Source: Purpureocillium takamizusanense (Eukaryota > Ascomycota > Sordariomycetes > Hypocreales > Ophiocordycipitaceae). From it: 64,000 nucleotides of DNA. The stretch's first letter is position 1, and each line of letters opens with the position of its first letter. Under the pieces are notes generated by a model, which was not told the DNA's origin, ran no database searches, and saw only the letters and a list, made by a program, of their open reading frames with translations. The stretch is taken from positions 372,001-436,000 of the forward strand of contig NC_063076.1 in the NCBI RefSeq assembly GCF_022605165.1, written 5' to 3'. Positions 43,283 to 53,707 of the stretch are shown here, in pieces. The position numbers were made by a program, and so were the translations under genes.

Positions 43283-46200
43283 ATGGCGGAAGCAAACGGC
43301 GGCGCCTCACCGCGTGACGAGGACTGGAAGGCGCAAGATGCGGCCGACGAGCGCGAGATTGCGAAGCTGCTGGGACAGAGCCAAGAGGGCGGCGCCGACG
43401 GGCTCGCGCTCGACGACACGCCGTTTGACCAGTCGGGCAAGGCTGACGACGCGCAAGACTTCGAGGACATCAGCGACGACGACCTGCCCGACGAGGAGCC
43501 CAGCGGGGGCGCGTCCTTTGAGCTGCCCGGCCTGACGGACGACGGCGGCACTAGCAACGACGCCGACGACCTGTTTGGCGAAGGGCCTTCGTCCCCAGAC
43601 CCGGTGCTGGGCCCGTCGTCGCCGGCGCCGCAGGTTCGCGACGACACGGACGAGGCGCATCCGACCGACCAGAGCTTCATCAACTTCGACCCCGACCCAC
43701 ACCTGAACGGGTCCGCGAACCAAGATCCCGACATTCCTGCCGCCGCCGAGTCGGCGCAGGACATCCTCAAGGCAGCATGGCCGGCGTACAAGAAGGGCCG
43801 CATCTTGGTCTGGAGCGATCTGCTGCCGCCCAAGCGGGCCGTCTGGAAGGAGAAGAAGCCGGCCAGGAAGCCCAAGCACCTCGTGACGAGCAAGCAGTCC
43901 CTGGAGATGACGGGCGACCAGGAGAAGCAGTTTCGCATCCCGGGCGCCGCCGCAACCGGCAAGCTGCGCCCGCACGAGGCCCTGCTCGCTGGGCTCGTGT
44001 ACTGCGACAAGGAAAACGCCGTCAGCGAGACCGTCGCCCAGTTCGACGTCGACCAGGACTCGGACGCCGAGCCCGTCCACGGGTTCTCGCTGCGGGATAT
44101 CGAGCTGGCGTGCGAGGACTGGAACGCCCGCATCGCCGACATTGAGACCGACTTCCAGTCGCGACAGGCCGCCGAGAAGGAGCTTCTGTCGCGCAAGCGG
44201 CAGGCGGAGCAGGACGATGAGTGGGACGCCGAGTTCCTGATGGACGCGGACGAGCCGCGGCCCAAGAGGCGGCGCAGCGTGGAGGCGGGACTGCCGGACA
44301 TTCCCCGCTACACGGCGCCGTCGTTTGACAACTTTGAAGACGCCACCCAGCGCGGCTCGAAGCGCGTCTATCTCGACATGTCGGATCCGTATCTGCTCCT
44401 CGAGACGGACCTGCAGCACCCTTCCAAGCGCGCCCGCCTCGACGCGTCCAAGATGCGTGCAATCGGGCGCAAGGACCTGTCGTCGCGCTTCAACCTGTCC
44501 AACGACGACGCGTACGAGCTGCTCAAGGAGAACCACCAGAGCAAGGTCCGCGCCACGCTGGGCAACATCTCGGTCGACCACAGCATGCCGGCCATCAAGC
44601 TCACCTGGCCCTACTACAAGGTCAAGCTTGCCGGCACGACCGACGAGTACCACCGGCCGCGCTTCCGCTACAAGAAGTTTGCGGGCCACGCCATCAAGTT
44701 CGACAAGCCGCAGCACTTCAAGCGCAAGCAGATGAAGGGCAAGGCGCACGAGGTGTTTGTGCAGTCCAAGGACCTCGGCATGGGCGACAACTCGACGGCC
44801 GTGCTGTTCGAGTACTGCGAGCCGCGGCCGCGCGTGCTCAACAACTTTGGCATGGGGAGCAAGCTCATCAACTACTACCGCCGCAAGGACGGCGTCAACG
44901 AGGACGATCAGCAGCTCCCTAAGCGCGAGCTGGGCGAGTACCGCATGCTGCTGCCCGAGGATCGGTCGCCGTTTGCGCTGTTCGGCACGGTCGACGCCGG
45001 CGAGACGGTCCCGACGCTGCACAACGAAATGTACCGGGCCCCCGTCTTCAAGCACACGCCGAGGACGTCGGACTTTCTCGTGGTCCGCAGCACGACGGGC
45101 GTCGAGGGCTCGCGCTGGTACCTGCGCAGGGTCGACCACCTGCACGTCGTCGGCCAGCAGTTCCCGTCGGTCGAGGTCCCGGGCCCGCACAGCCGCAAGG
45201 TGACGACGGCGTCCAAGAACAGGATGAAGATGCTGGCGTTCCGCATGATCCGCCATAGCAAGACGGACAACTGCCAGCTCTCCGACATCACCAAGCACAT
45301 TGCTGACTCGACTGACACCCAGAACCGCCAGAAGCTCAAGGAATTCCTGCAGTATGACAGGGACAGCGGCGAGAAGGGCATGTGGCGGCTCCGGCCCGGC
45401 GAGGTGGTGCCCGACGAGGCCGGGACCCGCGCCATGATCAAGCCCGAGGAGGTCAGCCTGCTCGACTCGATGCAGCTCGGCATCAAAGAGCTCGAGGATG
45501 CCGGCTACGACCCCCGCAACGCGCAGATCGACGAGGACGGACAGGCCGACGCCGAGGGTGAGGACGTGGACGCCGAAGGCGGCGACGAAGAGGCCAGCAA
45601 GATCACCAAGGCGACGACAGCCAAGAAGCTACAGGAGAAGCAGGAAGAGACGCTCGCCGACAAGATGGCACCGTGGAAGACGACCAAGGCCTTCATCGAC
45701 GCCTGCCAGGGCAAGGCCATGCTGCAGCTGCACGGCGAGGGCGACCCGACGGGCCACGGGCTCGGCTTCAGCTTCATCCGCACGTCCATGAAGGGCGGCT
45801 ACATCGAAGCGGTCCAGGGCCCGCTGGCCACGTCGGCCGACGCCATGGAGCGTGAGAAGCGCGCTAACGGCGGCCACGCGTACAACGTCAAGAAGCAGCA
45901 GGCCATGTACGAGGGGGGCATCCGGGACATTTGGCTCAAGCAAAAGTCGACGCTCTCCGACACGCAGCAGCACGACGACGGCGACGTGCAGGTCAACGAG
46001 GACGAGGACGACAGGTTCAACGTCAATGTCGCCGCCACGCCAGCGCACTTTGACGAGGCCGTGAGCCAGATCAGCGGGCTGACGACGTCGACCAACCGCC
46101 ATGGCAAGCGCGCGATCCGCATATCGCGAGAGGTTCGGATGTCTGATGGCACGACGCAGACACGCATCGAGGTCGTCCATGATCCGGTCGTGATCTCGCA

Positions 46201-47358
46201 GTACATGAAGCGGCGCACAGAGGCTGACCTGGAGCTGCGCGAGTACGTCCACAGAACCACCCGCTCCCCACACCGACCCGGGCGTGCGGCTCGGCGGACC
46301 CGGACCCATCCCGCGTCAAAAGTTTGGCGTCGCCCGGGCTCGGTCGTTGATTTTGTTGGCATCGAGTTGAGGGCACCTGCTTATGTCTACCTCGCAGCAT
46401 CTACAGCGCGCGGCCTACGGGCAATGCCGACCATGACCGTCTTGCAAACCTTAGGTATGTTGCCCAGCCCCGAGATGAGGAGGTGGCGCCCGTGCCGCTG
46501 CTGACCCTTTTGCAGAATCAAAAAGGAACTGGAGCGACTCGAAAAGAACAAGGCCAGACGACAGGCCCGAGAGCAGCAAAAGGAACTGCACCAGAAAGCA
46601 AGCGCAGGGGACGCTGGCTCTCCTGGGCCCAGCGGGCCCGACAAGATACCTACGGGGACCACCCGGAAGTGTGCCAACTGCGGACAGGTCGGGCACATCA
46701 AGACAAACAAAAAGTATAGTCTCCCCTCCTCGTCGCGTGGCTTTCGACTGGTGGCGTGCACTTGAGCCGGAGGGAACAGAACAGGGCAAGGGCAGAGCGG
46801 GCCGCCGCAAGAAGGAGAATGCGTTCCAGAAACTGATGCGCAGCGCCGATGAGCGACGCGCCGCCGATGCAAAGGCCAGGCTCGCTCGCGAAAAGCTGGA
46901 GTCTCAAGAGGCTGAGAAGGCCGCAAAGGCGGCGGCCAAGGCGCAGGCTCAGCGCGAGCGTCTCGAGCGAGAACGCAAGCTCCAAGAGCAGCGCGAGGCC
47001 ATGAAAAGAGAGCGTGAAGAGAAGAAGCGCAAGGCGCTAGAAGAACAGGAGCGCAGGAGGCAGCAAGCGTTGCGCGACAAGGAAGAGCGCGCCCGGAAGC
47101 GCCAGCTGGAAGACGAGGAGAAGCAGCGCAAGCGCGCCGAGAAGGAGGCGGCCAAGCCCAAGTACAACTACGGACGGCTCCGGCTCTAGTGCACGCGGAC
47201 GGGGGAAACGAAACATGGCATCAGCGAGACATGTGCTAACCGCGTGTAGGTTGTGTCCTCTGCTCAACGGCACGATGAAGGCGGACAACGGGGCGGCGGA
47301 GCACGGCGGCTTTGGTAACTACAACGCACCGAGCGGCACTGCAGGGTCGCCGATTTGA
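43283..47358 (+). CDS. TAF1: TFIID subunit TAF1
   Basis: Four exons: join(43283..46242, 46398..46454, 46516..46713, 47250..47358), 1107 aa. The acidic N-terminus (ISDDDLPDEEP) resembles the TBP-binding TAND region. The central DUF3591/TAF1 core includes LTWPYYKVKLAGTTDEYHRP, GKAHEVFVQSKDLGMGDNS and FRMIRHSKTDNC. Further on are IYSARPTGNADHDRLANL and RIKKELERLEKNKARRQ, then a zinc knuckle CANCGQVGHIKTNKK completed by LCPLLNG in the last exon. There is no bromodomain, as in fungal TAF1. It scaffolds TFIID at pol II promoters. The last intron (46714-47249, 536 nt) is far longer than the others and contains a long charged ORF; see the separate entry. Confidence 0.92.
46796..47189 (+). other. Charged helical ORF inside the last TAF1 intron
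   Basis: An open frame of about 130 codons runs from the middle of the intron to TAG at 47187-47189. It encodes a long Lys/Glu/Arg/Ala helix (AREKLESQEAEKAAKAAAK, EREEKKRKALEEQERRRQQ) and ends KPKYNYGRLRL. A splice from the TAF1 donor at 46714 to an acceptor ending at 46795 (GGGCAG) would read into it in frame, giving an alternative C-terminus without the last zinc-knuckle Cys. An internal ATG (46834) could instead start a nested protein. Whether it is expressed is unknown. Confidence 0.4.
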
Positions 47359-47554
47359 CGATGGAGATTGGGTTTCGATTGCTTCACTGCGCGGCGTTTG
47401 GGCACAAAAGGGTGGTCAAAAGGGACGACACCAAGACGAGCTTGCAAGTAGTATGTATACCCATCGGATTTGAACTGGACGCGGTGTGTCCTGTCCCGTC
47501 TTGCGTGAACGACGTCTCTCGTTCGACATGGTTCAACACTACTAGCTGTGTGCC

Positions 47555-48319
47555 TCAATTCCGCGACTTGGGCGGCCAAGTCATGCCCTTTTCCGTGTAG
47601 GTACCCTCGCCCCCATACTTGCCCATGTCGATGGACCACGTCTCGAGAGTCTCCCACCCGAGATGCTGGTACAACAACTGCCCCTCCGGCGTCGCCGAGG
47701 TGTAGATGGGCAGCTGTCGCCGGGCCGCCTGCTCCATGGCCCATCGCATCAGCGCCTTGCCTATGCCACGACGCCGGTATGCCTTTTTGGTGGACACGTC
47801 GGCGAGGTCTGCGCGCTCGTCAGTGCGGCGCCCTTTCCCCTCTCTGTCTCTCTCACACACGTCTTTTCTCGTCCGTCCTGCTTCACGAGGCATTCATGCA
47901 TGCATCCATGGGTTTGGTCTTGACTCACACAGGTACGGCGCATCGCCCATGGCGCGATCCTTGGCCGCCGACATCTGGGCGAAATAGTCGCGGATGGGCG
48001 GGACGTTGTACCCCGAGGGCTTGGTGATGGGCTCGACGGGCGGGCGGTCCTCGAGGGCGGGGACGTTTGCGTCGTTGAGCTGGGCAAAGGCGACGACCTC
48101 GCCCGTGTCGGTGTCGAGCATCTTTTGCACGACGAGGGGGTACTCGGGGTTGCCGAGGTCCTCGCGCAGGCCCGCGGTGAAGTGCGCAAGGCGGGCGGAC
48201 GGGTCGATGCCGCCGTAGCAGAGACGCGTCCAGGGGTCCGGGTCGAGGAAGTCGGCGATGAGGATGGCGGCGAGGGCGGGGGCGTCGTCGACGGTGGCTT
48301 GGGACATTTGGAGGGGCAT
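47555..48319 (-). CDS. GNAT-family N-acetyltransferase
   Basis: Two exons, complement(join(47555..47808, 47929..48319)), 214 aa, with a 120-nt GTGAGT...GCGCAG intron. The acetyl-CoA motif A is RRRGIGKALMRW (consensus R/Q-x-x-G-x-G/A), preceded by the beta strand YLADVSTKKAY made across the splice. Motif B follows as LPIYTSATPEGQLLYQHLGWE. The N-terminus (ATVDDAPALAAILIADF) is the usual GNAT helix 1. The substrate is unknown. It lies 844 bases from the peptide-precursor gene, on the same strand, so a role in the peptide cluster is possible but unproven. Confidence 0.9.
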
Positions 48320-49162
48320 GCTTACTATCGTGATGCGGGCAGGGGGGGGGGGGGGGGGAAGTGGCTGTGTGGTGAGTTGAGGCGGCTGGGCTCTGATGGA
48401 TGGTGCTTTACACGGCCGCTGGGGCGCGGACTTATATCCTGGTCGCCCACACGTTCCGATCTACAGCACATCTTCCTCCTCTGTCCTCTCATCTACACCG
48501 ATTCTGCGATACCGGCAAGGGTATAATGTCTCAGTGTCCCGCCCCGCGCGGAAGCATAGCTTTCGCAGATATCTGAATATCTGATCAGTGCGCACCAGGC
48601 AGCAGCGGCAGAGCGGCTCAAACACCCCGCTTCAGTAGTGAGAACAAGAGGCGAGACCTGCATACTAACTGAACGACAGGAGGCCTGAAGCTGTGTGACG
48701 AGACGTGTTGCCCTGGGGTGGCATGTGAGTCGCGGGTGGTGTGATTCGGCAGCGGGACGGCCGGGCCGGGCCGGAGGCGTGAATGTCTGATGCTACACTA
48801 CACCAGTGACGTCGCACAATGCAATGCGGCGTTCAGTTGCGAACACTTTGTTTCAACAGGCGCACGCGCCATGTACGTACTTTGTAACGTGCTTCAAGGA
48901 ATGGAAGTTGTTGCTATCTGTCTCGTCGTTCAAACTCGTAGCTCGTCATCTCGCGGCACCGTCAAAGAGTGTTGTTTGTCTCCTAGCTCGCCCACGTAGG
49001 AGGATCAAGTCCATCAATGCTTACGGCCCCAGCCCCCTGAAACAACACCTTCATTGGCCCCCCTACAACCTTTGCTTTGCGAGCCCTGCCCACCAAGGAC
49101 AACCAGTCCAATGGTAGCCTGGATGAGAAGGGCTGTCTGAGTGGGCATCCGCTGGACGCAGC
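48320..49162. other. Intergenic, GNAT promoter and precursor 3' flank
   Basis: A 17-base G run lies at 48342-48358, 22 bases upstream of the GNAT ATG. No coding sequence is supported in the remainder. Confidence 0.45.
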
Positions 49163-49791
49163 TCAGATGTAGGCCTGGTGGCGGTCGGGCTCGGCTCCAG
49201 ACCGCTTGATGTAGGCCTGGTGACGGTCTGGCTCGGCATCTCCTCGCTTGATGTATGCCTGGTGACGGTCCGGCTCGGCCTCGGACCTCTTGATATAAGC
49301 TTGATGGCGGTCCGGCTCAGCATCTCCGCGCTTGATATACGCCTGATGACGGTCCGGCTCGGCGTCACCGCGCTTGATATAGGCTTGGTGGCGGTCCGGT
49401 TCGGCATCACCACGCTTAATATACGCCTGATGGCGATCCGGCTCAGCATCGCCACGCTTGATGTAAGCTTGATGACGGTCTGGCTCGGCGCCATCTCGCT
49501 TGATATAAGCCTGATGGCGATCCGGCTCAGCCCCAGACCTCTTGATGTAAGCCTGGTGACGGTCGGGCTCAGCATCGCCGCGCTTGATGTAGGCCTGGTG
49601 TCTATCCGGCTCGGCCCCGGACCTCTTGATGTACGCCTGGTGACGGTCTGGCTCGGCGTCGCTGCGCTTGATGTACGCCTGGTGGCGGTCAGGCTCAGCC
49701 CGGCCCTTGATATAGGCTTGGTGGCGATCAGGCTCAGCACCCGAGCGCTTGATGTAGGCCTGGTGGCGGTCAGGCTCTGCGTTTGAGCGGG
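49163..49791 (-). repeat. 15-copy 42-bp in-frame repeat array
   Basis: Units are 42 bp (one is 39 bp). All 15 encode the identical decapeptide, while third codon positions vary between units (TAC/TAT, CAG/CAA, GCC/GCT, CGC/CGT/CGA). The two-residue spacer after KR varies. Synonymous drift with an invariant peptide points to selection on the peptide itself rather than a young satellite. Confidence 0.93.
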
Positions 49792-49907
49792 CTACCGTTT
49801 TGTCAGTCGCGTTTCGTCTACCGGGACAGGTCTGGGGAGGCCTCACGCTCGGCGGGGGCGGCAAGGCCCAGAGCCGGAAGGAGAGCAATCAAGACGGAGG
49901 CGCGCAT
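49163..49907 (-). CDS. Kex2-processed repeat precursor, dikaritin-like RiPP
   Basis: Two exons, complement(join(49163..49791, 49847..49907)), 229 aa. The 55-nt intron has GTGAGG, a CTGAC branch and GGTAG. Residues 1-17 form a signal peptide (SVLIALLPALGLA). The rest is 15 exact copies of AEPDRHQAYI. Each is followed by KR and a variable dipeptide (SG, GD, DG, SD, SE), except that the second copy is followed by KGR and the last by the stop codon. Such Kex2-repeat proteins with a Tyr-containing core are precursors of dikaritins (ustiloxin UstA, phomopsin PhomA). Two UstYa-family oxidase genes lie next to it. Mature peptides should end in Tyr-Ile. Fungal alpha-pheromone precursors are the alternative but have Trp/Cys-rich repeats. 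Confidence 0.88.
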
Positions 49908-50839
49908 GTTGAGTCTGGAGACTGTGCTGATGGTGGTGGATCGAGTGTTGTTGAAAGTCTATGCCTTTCGTCTGGTGAATAGCTTGTGTATCCAGACAAG
50001 AGCCATTTTATATACGGGTTGGACCTCGTCAAGGCCGGTCCTAGGTGCTCAATCCCCGACTGGAGACGCCCGGTGCCGGACGCTCTTTCGATGACATGAT
50101 GCGATTGTTTGACCGTCCCGCTTCCACGATCACTACCCAATCCTCCCATACGGCATAGAGCCGAGGCTCAAGCACGAAGCGACGCCTCCTATGTGTCATG
50201 TCGTGGCGGGTGATCAGTCGTGATATCCGTGCATGAACAAGACATGCAGCGGTCCCGTCGAGCAGCCCAAAGAGACGAGGCCACTACGCAAGGCGATCGT
50301 CCGCATTCGAGAATGATCTTCCCTCGAGACAGAAGCTGAGCAGGCTGACGGCTTGCATATGTGATGTGATGAGAGACGACGGGAGCCGGAAGCGTGTCCG
50401 AGACAGCCGGTCTGGCGTAAGGAGGCGGATGTGCTCGGACCAGACCAGCCGTCGGTGGTAGATGACTATCGTGAGGACTGCTACGGATTATGCGTGTCTG
50501 GCGTTGTCTAGTAGTTTGTTCAACTCCAGACAGCGGTGTGTTTGCCTGCAGTGAAACAAAACGACATGTGGCTACGTCCGCGGCTTTCACTTGTTCGCCG
50601 GTGTAGTGATGTGATGCCGGTGCGGCTCTGAACTATGCAGCTCAAGTTCGCAGAAGTCTCAACTAGGAAGGCGTTCCGGCAGTTTGCGTTGCAGCGATAC
50701 GACAAGACACAACACGATGCGTTCTCGCGAACGATACCGGCTAATCGGGACGGCCAACATGATAGCAATTTGAGTGTTGTAAAACCTATTCTGAGACGTC
50801 TGATGTCTATCCCGCCCTCCCCTGCCCCCCTGTCCACAT
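49908..50839. other. Promoter of the peptide-precursor gene
   Basis: No coding sequence is supported. It contains the precursor's TATA element (listed separately) and the 3' flank of the next minus-strand gene. Confidence 0.45.
50006..50014 (-). promoter_or_regulatory. TATA element of the peptide-precursor gene
   Basis: TATATAAAA on the minus strand, about 100 bases before the precursor ATG, leaves a short leader. A strong TATA box fits a highly induced small-peptide gene. Confidence 0.55.
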
Positions 50840-51875
50840 CTAGACGATATTGCCGCTGACCGAGTAGTCAAACGGATCGGCTGCACATGTTAGCACTCGA
50901 AACCAGATAGTGGAGGCCACTTACGCAGTTCTGGGTGAAAGTTGGGGTGCTTGAGCAGGGTCTCGTCGAACCCGTCAAAGTGGTGCGCCCACGCCCACTC
51001 TTCAATGGCCTCCCAGTTTGCGCATTCGTGCACGATGCGGAAGTTGGGCCACGGACGATGGAAGTTGGGGATCCAGTCAAAGGTCTGGATCACCACGTCC
51101 GCATTGCACATGATGTACTTGCGCACACTGTCCAGGCAATGGTCTACGGCTGTCAGCGAACGTGTGAATTCCCGGCGGCCGTTGGTGCTCACCGATGTGC
51201 TGCTCGAGATTCTTCTCTTGAGTCATGTTGTAGTAGTCTTTGTGAAGGTAGCGCCTGACATATCTCTGCGAAAGAGTCACTGTGTGTACGCGGAATGGGA
51301 TGGGGCCAGGAAAAGACTCACAAGACAGTGCAGCTGATGATACACGTCCAGCCCAGCCATGTAGCCGGACCCGTCAAGCAACGGCACCGAGGTGCGGTTG
51401 ATCTTGTCCAAAGTCTCCTTGCTGACTCGGACGGCCGTAGGCCCTAGGAGCTTGTTCCATGCCTCATCGAGCTCAGGTCGTGGCGGCCCTTTGAACACAT
51501 TTGAATCCTCAATCTCGCTTTCAAACAGCTGCGGCTCCCACTTGATGGCCTCCCATGCCGGGCCTGGGCTCATCAGCATTGGTCACGCCAGTAAAGAGTA
51601 CGCATGCACGACGTACTGTAGGCGAGGAGCCCGCTCTTGTGGCTGCCCGAGGGCTTCCAGCCGCGGTAGTCCCAAAAGGCGAAAAAGAGCGTCGTGTAAA
51701 AGGCCGCGAGGAAGAGGTGCAGGATCACTGGAGTTGTGATGGATGCGCAGCGCCATCGTCTCTTGAGCGGAAACTGGACGAGGGACGATTTCTCGACCGA
51801 CAATCTGTCTGGCGAGCTGTTGCCATGGCCGAGCAGAGTGTCGGCGTCGGAAGAGGAGTCGATTGACCGCGGCAT
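50840..51875 (-). CDS. UstYa-family (DUF3328) oxidase, copy 1
   Basis: Five exons: complement(join(50840..50880, 50925..51143, 51193..51265, 51322..51563, 51617..51875)), 277 aa, all junctions in frame. A short cytosolic Ser/Asp-rich N-terminus is followed by one membrane helix (about residues 47-69) and a lumenal domain. Both family motifs are intact: YHQLHCL (HxxHC at 162-166) and EQHIDHC (190-194, made across a splice). HECANWEAIEEWA follows near the end. UstYa/UstYb proteins catalyse oxidative macrocyclisation of Tyr-containing cores in ustiloxin biosynthesis. The HxxHC histidines and cysteines are the presumed active site. Adjacent to the repeat precursor, this is a candidate crosslinking enzyme. 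Confidence 0.92.
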
Positions 51876-52432
51876 GATGATGGATCGTGGACAGAGTGTG
51901 GTGCTCAAGCAAGCTTGGACTCGACTTGGGGCAGGGATGAAATGCTCAAGATGGCCCGGGGACCGCCAGATACCCATCCAGATCAACCAACACGCTGCTC
52001 TCGAGACTCTCATCTCGCGGGGCCAGTTCACATAGGCACCGGGACATCGACGGCGCTTGACATCACGGCACGTTGGTCCCGTCGTTGCATGGTTCCCATC
52101 ATGTGGCGTTTGGCGATGCAGATGCGAGTCTCACCTCCACCAACCCGCCCACACACATTCAACCGGGGTCGCGGCTCTGGGCAAGGCGGGGCCGGTGGTG
52201 CTGCAGCTGAGCTGATGGCGAGACCGTCTGCGTCTCGATGCGGCATCTTCAGTAATGCGATTATGGAGGGATTGTATCTGAGAGGGAGTTCCGGGATCAC
52301 AGCGGCGATGATGCCATGGCCTGGCCCATGTCCAGGAAATAAGCTCCCATGTCCGCCAACAGAGCACTTCTTCTGCGTTTCTCACTGTGAGTGACTGTGA
52401 GTTTGCAACTACGTACTTGTGAAATTTCGTTC
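51876..52432. other. Shared promoter of two divergent UstYa-like genes
   Basis: 557 bases between the start codons of the two DUF3328 genes, with no supported ORF. A common bidirectional promoter would co-express them. No clear TATA or palindromic CGG site stood out. Confidence 0.5.
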
Positions 52433-53437
52433 ATGATGGGCTACGCGAGTCTGAGAAACATCTTTGGCAACGGCCTCAAGGCTGGCCAACCGCCCACGAG
52501 GTACTCGAGGGTCAAGTCCGAGGACCCCCTTGACCCGGAGATGCCACATGGCCTTTGCCGCTGCTCTGCTCGTCGCCACCGCGAGGCGTGGAAGTCGCCT
52601 CTGCGCGTGTTCGCGTATGCGCTGCTCACGTCCGTCATCACTTGCCTCATCATGTGGAGCTTTCCACCCAACTGCAAGCGCGGCGCGGGCGGCGAGGGCC
52701 CGTTGCTGAAGACGCCCGTACCCGAATGTAAGTCTTCGTAACGGGATTTCCACCGGGGGGAGTGCAGGACCCGTGCTGAACAGTGCAAGTCCCCAAGGAG
52801 ATCCGCATGTTTGAGCTCGACATGACGTACGCGGACCCGCCCACGCCGGAGAACGACAAGGCGTGGAACGACCTCTTGCCTGTAAGTCTAGCTTCCCAGA
52901 CTGTCCGTCCGTGGCCATGGCCGGCGGAACTGACGGAAGTGAAATCGACAAGTTTGGTCGCGGCTACGTGTTTGTGGACAACGCCGCCGAGTATGGTCTC
53001 GAGCCCGGCATCGAGACAGAGTACGGCGAGATCTACTCGGTCGCGCTGTATCACCAGATGCACTGCCTGGGCCTCGTGCGCCGCAACTTCTGGCGCCTTG
53101 TCGACGGGATCCTCAACAACAGGCCCGGGGTTGCCGACGAGGCGCGTGCCGAGATCCAGAACTCGCACACGGGGCATTGCTTCGACTACTTCAGGCAGAG
53201 CTTTGAGTGTTCTGCCGACATGACCCTCGAGTGGCCGCGCACCGAAACGGATGGCCGTAGGTACCAGGTGGACGGCGGACACATTCCCCACGTGTGTGCC
53301 AGCAGGGTGAGTTGCGAACGGAATCCTGAAGTGACCCAACAGCGCGTGGTTCCTCTAACAGCCAGCAGAAAGCGCTCCAGGATTACATGGACTATGCGCA
53401 CTTTAACAACTCCCACAACAATGACATTGCCGCATAG
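52433..53437 (+). CDS. UstYa-family (DUF3328) oxidase, copy 2
   Basis: Four exons: join(52433..52727, 52784..52881, 52953..53306, 53366..53437), 272 aa. ATG at 52433 or the next codon at 52436. One membrane helix at about residues 60-83 (VFAYALLTSVITCLIMW). Then KEIRMFELDMTYADPP, W-x-DLLP joined by the splice to FGRGYVFVD, and the two motifs LYHQMHC (HxxHC at 165-169) and NSHTGHC (203-207). It differs markedly from copy 1, consistent with the paired UstYa/UstYb arrangement of dikaritin clusters, where two different family members act together. It should face the secretory lumen, where the precursor repeats would be released. Confidence 0.92.
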
Positions 53438-53707
53438 AGTGCATGACAGACTGCACGGGACTTGGGTAGTGACTGACGGCGCTTGGAGGAGGGTGGCTCT
53501 GTGCAGAGGGGTTGTAGCCAGACACGATCGAGTAGTACGGAATCAGACTGCAGTTAAGACACAATTGAATTCACACTGCAACCAGATTATGAAATGTGCA
53601 AGGTGGCGAATGCGGATGGTGCGACTAATTGATGCCCTTGGGATGATTAGACAATCAAGTTGGTTGTTAGACCCAGTTGAGCCGTGCTGCATGCTATGCC
53701 ACCACAT

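Noticed and set aside
43307..45298. 663-codon minus-strand ORF opposite TAF1
   Set aside because: Low-complexity antisense frame; the plus strand has conserved TAF1 motifs.
49178..49786. Long plus-strand ORF across the repeat array
   Set aside because: It is the antisense reading of the in-frame repeat array. The minus strand has signal peptide, intron, TATA box and processing sites.
49163..49791. CRISPR-like or satellite repeat array
   Set aside because: The 42-bp units are coding, contiguous and synonymous-variable, with no unique spacers, in a eukaryotic context.
49163..49907. Alpha-type mating pheromone precursor
   Set aside because: The signal peptide and KR-spaced repeats fit, but ascomycete alpha-pheromone repeats are short Trp/Cys-containing peptides. 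This core has neither, and the flanking UstYa genes point to a RiPP.
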